In this document: positions 7,899-15,159 of the stretch, one piece after another | Layout: each line of letters starts with the position of its first letter | Position numbering within the stretch: the stretch's first letter is position 1 | Assembly: GCF_002895945.1 (NCBI RefSeq) | Contig: NZ_NPZB01000001.1 | Location: 1-64,000, forward strand | DNA: 64,000 bases | Source: Solilutibacter silvestris | GTDB lineage: Bacteria; Pseudomonadota; Gammaproteobacteria; Xanthomonadales; Xanthomonadaceae | Direction: 5' to 3' | Made by a program: the position numbers and the translations under genes | The notes under the pieces: generated by a model | What the model was told of the DNA's origin: nothing | Databases searched by the model: none | Seen by the model: only the letters and a program-made list of their open reading frames with translations

Positions 7899-8072
7899 CT
7901 ATGCTTGTCCTTTGCGAAAATCGACGATGGCATAGTTGCTGGATTCATCCATAACACTCCTGCACGGCCCTTCAATCTGATCGTCCACCAACCGGCGACC
8001 GAAATTCCGATGGAGGCAGGCCAGAGAACACGAATTTCGTAGCGTCAATAGAGACGACCATGTTTCCGACAT
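7899..8072 (-). CDS. Possible 57-codon small ORF leading the operon
   Basis: This frame starts ATG at 8072 and ends TAG two bases before the dehydrogenase start. Its last 17 codons also have their own ATG (7952) behind AGGAG, so a 17-residue peptide coupled to the dehydrogenase is the better-supported reading. A 41-codon frame (8097-7972) overlaps in another phase. I recognise no family in any of them. This could be a leader peptide, a decayed gene or chance. Confidence 0.25.
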   Translation of the reverse strand: MSETWSSLLTLRNSCSLACLHRNFGRRLVDDQIEGPCRSVMDESSNYAIVDFRKGQA

Positions 8073-8398
8073 CTCGATCGATGTTTGATTCTGGCATAAT
8101 TCATAATTACTCGTGATTGTTGCTTACCTTGGTTGGCAACGCAACCGACATAGGCATTGGAGGGGCGCCGCCCGAGACACTTCCCTTCTCCACCGGATCC
8201 CCCCAGACTCTTCCACGACTGCAGACGGCCAACTCCGGCCTTGTTTGGGCGAAGCCGACATGCTAAATCGTCAACACCATTATTGTATTGCCTATCAGTC
8301 CATCAGTTAGCTAACCAATAGCCCAATGCATTTCCCAAATTCAATGTGCCCTATGCGTCGGATTTGATTGCTGCTGCTCCCTTGGGAATCCCTGTTGC
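8073..8398. other. Divergent intergenic region, no gene recognised
   Basis: This AT-richer stretch separates the minus-strand operon from the plus-strand efflux adaptor gene and should hold both promoters. I could not pick a convincing -35/-10 pair on either strand. No RNA gene or long inverted repeat was seen. Confidence 0.4.
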
Positions 8399-9622
8399 AT
8401 GCTTAGATCATTAAAAATAACTTTTCATAGGGCCTTGCCGCCGGCAGTGGCTTTAACATTGTCGGGCTTGATCCTAGGCGGATGCGGACGGAACGTCGGC
8501 AGCGCGCAGACTGCAATAGTGGCCGACAAAGCCGCTGTCGCCGACGGAAGTGACGATAAGGTTAAGGAGCCGGTTACCGTCGTAGCTGCGATTCAGGAAA
8601 AAGTGCCTATCTACTTAACTGCATTGGGAACGGTCACAGCCTACAGTACGGTCACTGTCAACCCACAGGTTGGTGGGGAGTTGCTCAGCGTAAATTTCCA
8701 CGAAGGGCAGCAGGTGCGCAAGGGAGACTTATTAGCGGAAATTGATTCGCGTACACTGCGGGCGCAATACGATCAGGTGCTGGCCATTCGGCAGCAGAAT
8801 CAGTCCCTGCTGTCTACAGCACAATCGAACTACAGAAGAGCTAATTCTCCTGAGTACCGCCAGTATGTGGCGAAAAGCGATCTGACGAACTTACACAATC
8901 AAGTGGCGCAATACACCGCCGCCGTTGCAGCAGCACAGGCGAACATAGATCAGGGCAAGGTGCAATTGGGCTATACCCGGATCACCGCACCGATCAACGG
9001 CATAACCGGGATTCGAGGCGTAGACGCAGGCAATGTAGTTAGCACATCCAGTCAGATTGTCACGATTACGCAAGTACAACCAATCTACGTGACATTTAGT
9101 TTGCCGGAACAATATCTTGATCGAGTACGGACAGCCAAAAAGAAATCACCATTGCCAACAGCTGCATTAGATCGCAATAACGCGCACGTGATCGATCCTA
9201 GCGGAGATCTGCAGGTCATTGATAACCAGATCAGCGCAGGTAATGGGACATTCCGCCTACGCGCGCAGTTCCTAAATGCTGATGAGGCGTTGTGGCCTGG
9301 GCAGTTCGTCAATGTTCGACTGAAAATCGGTGAATTACCTGATGCTGTGGTAGTACCTTCTACGGCTATTTTCAGAGGTAAAGCTGGGGACTCTGTGTAC
9401 GTCATGAAGGCGGACAACACGGTTACTCTGCGCGAAGTTACCCAAGGAGAAGAAGTGGATGATAGCCGCGTAGTGATCTCCAGTGGCCTGCGCGTGGGTG
9501 AGAAGGTGATAACTGAAGGTCAGTTTCGGCTCTCAGAAGGCACAAAGGTTAATCCTAAATTACTGTACCGTATGCCACCAGCATCCACGTCTGACACGCA
9601 ACTTAAACCGGGACAACAATAG
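8399..9622 (+). CDS. RND efflux periplasmic adaptor (membrane fusion lipoprotein, MdtA/AcrA type)
   Basis: The 407-residue product begins with a lipoprotein signal (LSGLILGGC, lipobox cysteine near residue 29), then the biotinyl/lipoyl-like half TVNPQVGGELLSVNFHEGQQVRKGD, an alpha-hairpin, the second lipoyl half YTRITAPINGITGIRGVDAGN, and the beta-barrel and membrane-proximal blocks (LWPGQFVNVRLKIG, VVVPSTAIFRG). Such adaptors join an inner-membrane RND pump to an outer-membrane channel. No pump gene follows: IS3 remnants begin 48 bases after the stop. It is therefore an orphan, perhaps cut from its operon by the insertion, or served by a pump elsewhere. No clear Shine-Dalgarno precedes the start. 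Confidence 0.88.
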   Translation: MLRSLKITFHRALPPAVALTLSGLILGGCGRNVGSAQTAIVADKAAVADGSDDKVKEPVTVVAAIQEKVPIYLTALGTVTAYSTVTVNPQVGGELLSVNFHEGQQVRKGDLLAEIDSRTLRAQYDQVLAIRQQNQSLLSTAQSNYRRANSPEYRQYVAKSDLTNLHNQVAQYTAAVAAAQANIDQGKVQLGYTRITAPINGITGIRGVDAGNVVSTSSQIVTITQVQPIYVTFSLPEQYLDRVRTAKKKSPLPTAALDRNNAHVIDPSGDLQVIDNQISAGNGTFRLRAQFLNADEALWPGQFVNVRLKIGELPDAVVVPSTAIFRGKAGDSVYVMKADNTVTLREVTQGEEVDDSRVVISSGLRVGEKVITEGQFRLSEGTKVNPKLLYRMPPASTSDTQLKPGQQ

Positions 9623-9669
9623 ACATAATGACCTACGCATTTAATTTGTATCCAGTTATGCGGTGAGGG

Positions 9670-10241
9670 CTACGGGATGGTATCGGGCTCCTGCCAAGTT
9701 GGGCGAACGCTGGCCCGGGTCTTGTAGCTATGCACGCTGTGCGGCCGCTGTTCGTTGTAGAACTGCCGCCAACGTTCGATCAGCGCCTTGGCTTCGGCGC
9801 GGCTGCGGAACCACTCGCGGTTTGAGCAGCTCATCACGCAGCTTGCCGTTGAAGCTTTCGACGAAGCGGTTCTGCCAGAGACTGCCCGGTGCGATGAACG
9901 CAGGGCCGATCGCGACATCGCGCAGCCAGCACATCACCTTGGCTGCGGTGAACGCGAAACCATTGTCCGTGCGCACGAACGCAGGCTTGCCAAGAGGCAC
10001 ATCAACCGCGACAGGCTGCCAGAACGCCGCCGCCGCGGCCAAGACGCGGAATGTTCAGGCCGAGTGCACGCGTAGCCGCATGGGAACCCCGCTCAACGCC
10101 AGCCACGCCGCCATGCGTCGATACCCGAAACGCGGCACTGGACCGGCCAGTTTTTCGTAGACATTGAAGGACTGCTTCGGGTCGGTTTCCGCCGGTCGGC
10201 ACCGATCCGCAATTGATCAAACTGGCCCGCGGTCTAGCCAT
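9670..10241 (-). pseudogene. Decayed IS3-family transposase OrfB
   Basis: The DDE core is readable in pieces in different frames: FGYRRMAAWL near the 5' end, then AFVRTDNGFAF and IAPGSLWQNRFVESFNGKLRDELL, then SRAEAKALIERWRQFYNEQRPHS and a stop at 9670. At least two frame changes and an internal loss separate them, so no active transposase can be made. It lies directly downstream of the efflux adaptor gene. Confidence 0.85.
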
Positions 10242-10282
10242 AGTCGATCGGTCGTGTGATGCATTCGACCCGGCACATGCAA

Positions 10283-10468
10283 CTATCCGCTGACGTCTTT
10301 CGCGCTGAGCTTGGGAAGCCTAAAGAACAAAGTAAGGGCAATGGAGAGGATGTCGTTGAAAGAATGTTGGGTTGCAGCAAAGAGGCCTCTCCTAGATTTT
10401 TCTGGCCAGATGAAGAAGCTAGTTCCGAACACATAGAATGCCCAAACAGTGCTAAAGAATTGAATTGG
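10283..10468 (-). pseudogene. Fragment of a membrane-type protein, no start codon
   Basis: Within the gap 10242-10618 the minus strand carries one frame that reads like a membrane segment with charged flank (FFSTVWAFYVFGTSFFIWPE, then KSRRGLF), ending at TAG 10285-10283. It has no usable start and a TGA lies immediately upstream; a different frame further upstream also reads as protein-like. I take it as a broken gene. No family recognised. Other open frames on both strands here look like chance. Confidence 0.35.
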
Positions 10469-10618
10469 TCAGGGTATACGCTAATCCCCACAAAGTGCAG
10501 ATACGACCGCAGTCGTGCTTGCTTTTAATGCAAAGCAGAGCTGGTCCCGGAAATCTGAACAGTCCGATAAGTAGATTGCCAGCTCAGTGAGGCGATGATA
10601 TCGCGATTAACTTAGTTG

Positions 10619-11242
10619 CTAGGTGCACTTCGCCCTCGTGATTTCTTTGGTGGCGATGTCGGGTGTCAGGAACAACAAGCTGGAGGATTTTGGCTCGGCC
10701 GTCCAAACTCCGGTCACAGCGTGTTGATAACAGAATTCTCGGACAGAACGTCCGAAATGGCGCTGAATCTTATTCAGAGAATCCTTACCGGGTCTGACTC
10801 TACGCCAGTGATCGAAAAAAGGACGTTCGCCGTCCGGATCATACGCTTTGTCTCCGGTCCTGCATGCCTTCAGTAGTGTGAGAATTTGCTCATCTGTAAC
10901 TGAGCAATTATCGAGCTCATTGCTGGATGCTGCTTGGGCCAGTGCTTGCTTGAGCTGCCTGAAGAATGCTGCATTAGATCGTTCTCCTTCTGGCCCAACC
11001 AGTACATCGCCGATGACCCGATAGGCCTCCGAAGGAATTCTTTCAGAAACGCGACCGTTGGATACATCACATTGCCAGCCGACATTCTTTTTTGGGATCC
11101 CAACAAGCAGAGTCAAAGGTCGACCGAAAAATATACCGCGGACATCCAGCTTGGAGTAGGTAAAATGGAAAAGAAGAGATGCATTACGTTGCCCATGTGC
11201 GCGCTTTTCCAACGCTGGAAGGATATCTTCGATGTTCTCCAT
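10619..11242 (-). CDS. Uncharacterised protein, about 207 residues
   Basis: I do not recognise this protein. It is mixed alpha/beta with no signal peptide or membrane segment. Visible blocks are FHFTYSKLDVRGIFFGRPLTLLV (N-terminal, beta-rich, split here only for reading), an acidic helical middle and a C-terminal stretch FFDHWRRVRPGKDSLNKIQ. The open frame begins at 11260, but ATG at 11242 has GAGGGG just before it and is preferred. It stands alone on the minus strand between a broken gene and an XRE regulator. Its place in an island suggests cargo, but nothing shows its job. Confidence 0.6.
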   Translation of the reverse strand: MENIEDILPALEKRAHGQRNASLLFHFTYSKLDVRGIFFGRPLTLLVGIPKKNVGWQCDVSNGRVSERIPSEAYRVIGDVLVGPEGERSNAAFFRQLKQALAQAASSNELDNCSVTDEQILTLLKACRTGDKAYDPDGERPFFDHWRRVRPGKDSLNKIQRHFGRSVREFCYQHAVTGVWTAEPKSSSLLFLTPDIATKEITRAKCT

Positions 11243-11260
11243 AAGGCCCCTCTGTTCCAT

Positions 11261-11493
11261 TGGCGCATTTTGTGATATTGCGTGATACTAAAGCAAAGAA
11301 GCTATAAATTCAGGAATGGCAACGGTAGCTTAAGCTTCAAGTAGTGCTAGCGACGACCGCAATCCGCACGAGCTTTTCAGGATGACCCAACTCCCCAAGA
11401 ACACTACGCAGAGCGCTGATTTGAGCCGATGTCGTTGCTAACCGCATTTATATTCAAGTGATCTTTCAATTCAAAAAAACCGTTGGTAAAAAC
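11261..11493. other. Intergenic stretch, nothing recognised
   Basis: AT-rich region upstream of the 10619-11242 gene. A TATCAC direct repeat lies near 11270-11290, close to that gene's start. No gene, RNA or terminator is evident. Confidence 0.3.
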
Positions 11494-11733
11494 TTAGCTT
11501 CCGGCCTCCTTTAGCAGTCGGGAAGGTGGGATCCCAAGGCCAACTGCAATTTTCTCCAATGTGACCAAAGTCAAATTTCTTCTACCTCGTTCGATGGTGC
11601 CGTAATAGGCTCGGTGCATTTCGATATGATCAGCGAAGTCTTCTTGGCTGATCCCCATCGCCTCGCGCCTCGCCCGAATGGCGACCCCAATTCTGGATTG
11701 CAAAGTGTCGGTGCCCATGACGTGAAGCGTCAC
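11494..11733 (-). CDS. XRE-family helix-turn-helix regulator
   Basis: A 79-residue protein that is almost only a Cro/C1-type DNA-binding domain: RIGVAIRARREAMGISQEDFADHIEMHRAYYGTIERGRRNLTLVTLEKIAVGLGI has all five helices (quoted in part: recognition helix at HRAYYGTIERG). GTG at 11733 has AAAGG nine bases upstream; ATG at 11718 is an alternative. It is divergent from the plus-strand pair at 11804 and 12285, and a perfect dyad lies between them. I infer that it represses both directions, in the style of small regulators of restriction or phage genes. Confidence 0.85.
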   Translation of the reverse strand: MTLHVMGTDTLQSRIGVAIRARREAMGISQEDFADHIEMHRAYYGTIERGRRNLTLVTLEKIAVGLGIPPSRLLKEAGS

Positions 11734-11744
11734 CGACCCCTACC

Positions 11745-11764
11745 TTTATGGCTACTACCATAAA
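11745..11764. promoter_or_regulatory. Dyad operator TTTATGG-N6-CCATAAA
   Basis: A perfect 7-base inverted repeat with a 6-base spacer sits 12 bases upstream of the XRE gene start and 40 bases before the divergent plus-strand gene. Size and place fit the binding site of the neighbouring XRE dimer. Binding is inferred. Confidence 0.6.
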
Positions 11765-11803
11765 CATAGGCTATATTTATATCTCTTTTCGATCGGTCGA
11801 GCC

Positions 11804-12274
11804 ATGTCCCTGTATTTGGTAATGCCAGGGGTGGAAATGTCTCTTGAGGTCTTCGTTCCTCTTCAGGTCGAGGAAGCTTTCGCGATCCAGTGGGAGAGAC
11901 TCAAAACCTCCAAGGAAAGAGAGAAATTCGCCAACCGCGTGGCACAACAACTCCAATTGGTCCTTCCACAATGCGTTGACTGGGACATCCGAGAGCCCAC
12001 CCAAGCACAACTGACCTATGCACAGCTCATTGCGCAGCAACTGGGGATTCCATTGCCCTCGGAGGCCAGAAAATTTCGATACCACACGGCGATGTTCTTA
12101 GAGACCTACTCGGAACAGGTCAAGCCAAAGCGGAGTCAGGATCCATCAGCGGAGAAGGTAGCAACAGGCGGTCAGCGATCAGCACTCGAATTTGTCCTCC
12201 GGACACGGCGACAGAATGATCCATCTCAGGACGCGCCTCCAACTCTTACTGAGCAACCAAAACCCACTGAGTAA
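11804..12274 (+). CDS. Uncharacterised protein, 156 residues, cargo of the recG island
   Basis: No family is recognised with confidence. The first 70 residues look helical; residues about 66-95 (PTQAQLTYAQLIAQQLGIPL) resemble a short 'PTxxQLxYAxxIAxxLGxxLP' motif that I recall from small helical add-on domains. The last 50 residues are polar and probably disordered. It is followed after 10 bases by the SseB-family gene, so the two are likely one transcript, facing away from the XRE regulator. An internal ATG (MSLEVFVPL, 11834) is a possible start. Confidence 0.6.
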   Translation: MSLYLVMPGVEMSLEVFVPLQVEEAFAIQWERLKTSKEREKFANRVAQQLQLVLPQCVDWDIREPTQAQLTYAQLIAQQLGIPLPSEARKFRYHTAMFLETYSEQVKPKRSQDPSAEKVATGGQRSALEFVLRTRRQNDPSQDAPPTLTEQPKPTE

Positions 12275-12284
12275 AAGACAAAAA

Positions 12285-13010
12285 ATGGACGAAGCATCCC
12301 TAGAAGCATTAATGGAAGAAGCAAGGATTTCACACGATGCTGAGGCGAGATTCTTCCAGGTGCTTCTCAATTCTGTTGTCTATGTTCACGCGCCTCTCTC
12401 CGATGACCATCCTCGGTTACGCCTGCTCACCTTTCCTCACCCGAATGGCTTCATGGCATTGCCGTTTTTCACATCTCTAAGAAAAGCTCAAGTTGCTGCT
12501 GGAACTGCCGCGCGTATCCTCGCCACGACTGGCCGGGAACTATTTGCTGGCTCGAACGGTGCGACCTTCATGGTGAACCCCAACGATGGGGGTGCTGTCA
12601 TTTATCCGGAAGAGATTCAGTCACTTTTAGATACCGGATTTGTGTCGCGTGTGGAAAAGTCCTGCGTTGAATCCGAGCGGCAGGTATACGTCTCTTCACC
12701 AGCTGATGTTCCCGAGTGGTTCATCGATGCCCTTCGTGCCACATGCACTGCGCTTGAAATGATCAAATCTGGCTTTCTCTTGGAAGTCGGAGAAACCCCA
12801 AATGAAACATCCAGAGGCTTGGTCATCATACTAGGTGTCTCTCCTGATAACGCTGAGCGCGCAGCACGAGCGATTGCGCTTTGCCTTCAACGTGGAGGCA
12901 AACTGGATTCGTTCAATCGCCCTTTAGACATTACAACGTTCGATCCTGCGGGTAACCCGCCAGAATGGATGGGGGCTGATGGACTCAGGTTCTATCCAAC
13001 ACTAAGCTGA
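12285..13010 (+). CDS. SseB-family protein
   Basis: The 241-residue product shows the SseB N-terminal pattern (a short helical start, LNSVVYVHAPLS, LLTFPHPNGFMALPFFTSLRKA, FMVNPNDGGAVIYPEEIQSLL) and an SseB C-terminal-like half (ALEMIKSGFLLEV, GLVIILGVSPDNAERAARAI). The biochemical role of this domain is not firmly known to me; it is often met beside toxin, immunity or housekeeping genes. ATG at 12285 fits the family better than the upstream start at 12192, which would overlap the previous gene. It converges with the RecG-like gene. Confidence 0.75.
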   Translation: MDEASLEALMEEARISHDAEARFFQVLLNSVVYVHAPLSDDHPRLRLLTFPHPNGFMALPFFTSLRKAQVAAGTAARILATTGRELFAGSNGATFMVNPNDGGAVIYPEEIQSLLDTGFVSRVEKSCVESERQVYVSSPADVPEWFIDALRATCTALEMIKSGFLLEVGETPNETSRGLVIILGVSPDNAERAARAIALCLQRGGKLDSFNRPLDITTFDPAGNPPEWMGADGLRFYPTLS

Positions 13011-13084
13011 TATTCCTACTCTCAAAATGCAGAGCCATGTACAAAGGTTCAGCCGACGAAGTTTGGCCAAGACCATCACCGAAG

Positions 13085-15025
13085 CTATTTCTTCGGAGCG
13101 CTCGTCACCTCCTCCAACATCTCTGCCAATAGTTCAGCTGACACGGTTTTATTGAAGATCACAGAATCCGCGCTCCCGTGTTGCCTTTTCCCCACCACCG
13201 AAAGATCTCCTACGCCTCGTGTCCGCATGTCAAGTTCCGCAAGTCGCAGTCCGTCATTGGTTGATGCAATTGCTTGAAGTCGAGTCATCGCCGTTTCACC
13301 AATAGGTCGTGGAAGATAAAGGAAGCACCACCCGTCTCCACCGTGACGACTTAACCGGCCACGAAGCTGATGCGTCTGTGCTACACCAAATCGCTCTGCA
13401 TGCAGCAATACAAGCACGCGCAAACCTCTTATGTTTACTCCGGTTTCAACAATGGTAGTGCTTATGATTATTTGGGCACGCCCCGCATCCACATCCGCCA
13501 AGGCACGTCGGTTTTCCTCTTGGTCTGCCCCGCTGTGCGCGACGCGCACTTTCCCCGGGAATAGTGCTTCCCACTTTTCAGCTACCTCTTGCACGGAGGG
13601 AAGCGGGTAAATGTCCTCTTGCTCCTCCTCTGACGGTTCCTTTCGTGGACAGACAATGAGAAGGCGACAATCCGGATCACGAAGAAGATCTTTCACTTCT
13701 TGAACCATGACCCTTGCCTCGTCCCTCTGCACGATTCGGGTTCTTATATTTCGTGGAGAATGATATTTCGTCAGACGAATCACATTGACAGATCCGTACA
13801 TCAACATGGCTTGGGTCCGTGGAATAGGCGTTGCGCTTACTTCGATAATGTGTGTGCGTTGATCGACCAACGCTCTGCGCTGCTCAACAGAGAATCGATG
13901 CTGTTCGTCCGTGACAAACAAATCGATGGGCCCGATCTCGCGGAACAACAGTGCCGTTGTTCCCACCAAGACACGTTCCCCGGAAATGTCACGGTCAAGA
14001 TTCTTATTGACCCAGACCGGACTCAAATCTGGCCAGAGATCGCGAATCTCTTTGAATGCTTGCTCGGCTAGACGCTCGTGCGGGAGTAACACCGCGCATC
14101 GCCCGCCCGCTCGCGCCACATAGGCCACAGCCGACTGATAGACAATGCTCTTGCCCACCCCGACATCCGCATTAATCAGGCTCACCGATGTTCTAGGGGT
14201 TTGCAGCATACTCACAAGGTGATGAATGCCGGCTTCTTGCTCGTCCGTCAGCACGAAAGGTATCGATTCCAATAGCGCTTCCCAGCCCTCACACAGCAAT
14301 GGGGGACGGGAAACCTCGGGTAGTGCGCAAGTCTCCTTGAGGTCTTGCACCGAGATAAGTGCCGCCACTCGCGCGAGGATTGCGTGTGCCTCCTCGGCCT
14401 CCTCCAGATCAGCTGGACTGTGCACCCGCTCGAGTACTTGTTCTAGCGTCCATTCAGTGCACCGCACGAGTTGACGCAAGCGCGCCCCTTGCACGATTGA
14501 TCCAACTCGTTCTCTCAGGAATGTCGCTGCTATCGGGATTGATTGCTCAAGCCGTTCTGCAATCAGTCTGCGCACAGCGTCTGATCCCAGCACACCGGTA
14601 CGACCCGGATACGTCGGTAGTAGCCGACCCACTTCGCTAGCTTCGAGCAAGGTTGGCCCATTCAGGAATGGCTTCCCTCCAACGATTACGACAGTTCCCG
14701 CCAGACACAGCTCGTCGTGCGTCCGGGCCTTCGCCTCGAATCCTCGGGGATCACCGAAGAAACTGAATTTGAATCGTTGCCCACGCTCATCGAGGAGCGA
14801 AGCACGAGACAACGGTGATCTTTTCGCGCCGCGACGTGAACTCTTCCATTCGGTAAACAGGTCGTTGCCAAATCGTCCAACCACGACAATCCGTTGGCCC
14901 TCAACAAACCGTTCAGAAAAGTCCCTAACGACTGTTCGGCAGTCCAAATAACCCGTAGGAAGGTACAGAGGGACTTGCCAAGGCTCGCTCAACCCTAACG
15001 ACTTGAGTTTGCCTAAACTCAGCAT
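13085..15025 (-). CDS. Divergent RecG-like superfamily 2 helicase carried by the island
   Basis: The 646-residue protein keeps the RecG layout: an N-terminal OB/wedge-like region, then helicase motifs with RecG wording. Walker A is ADVGVGKS (286-293), motif II VTDEQHRFSVEQR (DEQH 373-376), motif III SATPIPRT (397-404), motif V TTIVETGV (523-530) and motif VI QLRGRLSR (553-560). RecG remodels stalled forks and R-loops. It differs widely from the host RecG next door, so it is no simple duplication. ATG at 15025 has AAGGG upstream and overlaps the new stop of the broken host recG (ATGCTGA), implying translational coupling to recG. An upstream TTG (15079) would add 18 residues. Confidence 0.88.
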   Translation of the reverse strand: MLSLGKLKSLGLSEPWQVPLYLPTGYLDCRTVVRDFSERFVEGQRIVVVGRFGNDLFTEWKSSRRGAKRSPLSRASLLDERGQRFKFSFFGDPRGFEAKARTHDELCLAGTVVIVGGKPFLNGPTLLEASEVGRLLPTYPGRTGVLGSDAVRRLIAERLEQSIPIAATFLRERVGSIVQGARLRQLVRCTEWTLEQVLERVHSPADLEEAEEAHAILARVAALISVQDLKETCALPEVSRPPLLCEGWEALLESIPFVLTDEQEAGIHHLVSMLQTPRTSVSLINADVGVGKSIVYQSAVAYVARAGGRCAVLLPHERLAEQAFKEIRDLWPDLSPVWVNKNLDRDISGERVLVGTTALLFREIGPIDLFVTDEQHRFSVEQRRALVDQRTHIIEVSATPIPRTQAMLMYGSVNVIRLTKYHSPRNIRTRIVQRDEARVMVQEVKDLLRDPDCRLLIVCPRKEPSEEEQEDIYPLPSVQEVAEKWEALFPGKVRVAHSGADQEENRRALADVDAGRAQIIISTTIVETGVNIRGLRVLVLLHAERFGVAQTHQLRGRLSRHGGDGWCFLYLPRPIGETAMTRLQAIASTNDGLRLAELDMRTRGVGDLSVVGKRQHGSADSVIFNKTVSAELLAEMLEEVTSAPKK

Positions 15026-15159
15026 GGGATGGCCCTTGACGTGGTCAGGGCCTTGTGTCGACCGCGACGCGCATGACAAACTAACTCATTAACCTCAAAA
15101 TCCGAAGGGAATCTCCGATTTTGACAAGATTTGCGGCGAGGGCAAGTTTCTAGGGAAAC
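15019..15159. other. Island end fused in frame to recG
   Basis: At 15160 the host recG reading (DLLVATTVI) stops matching RecG and becomes foreign for 46 codons up to the stop at 15019. A short near-palindrome, GTTTCTAGGGAAAC (15146-15159), sits exactly at the junction. No copy of the recG 3' end is found in the window, so the element extends left beyond position 1 or the 3' end was deleted. Confidence 0.6.
15095..15124. repeat. Inverted repeat TCAAAATC-N14-GATTTTGA near the island end
   Basis: A perfect 8-base inverted repeat about 35 bases inside the island/recG junction, in an AT-rich patch. It may be part of an end-recognition or attachment site, or just a stem-loop. There is no T-run, so it is unlikely to be a terminator. 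Confidence 0.4.

Noticed and set aside
10234-10528. Open frames of 85 and 90 codons on either strand
   Set aside because: A different minus-strand frame reads more like protein (membrane segment), and neither of these has a ribosome site or family match.
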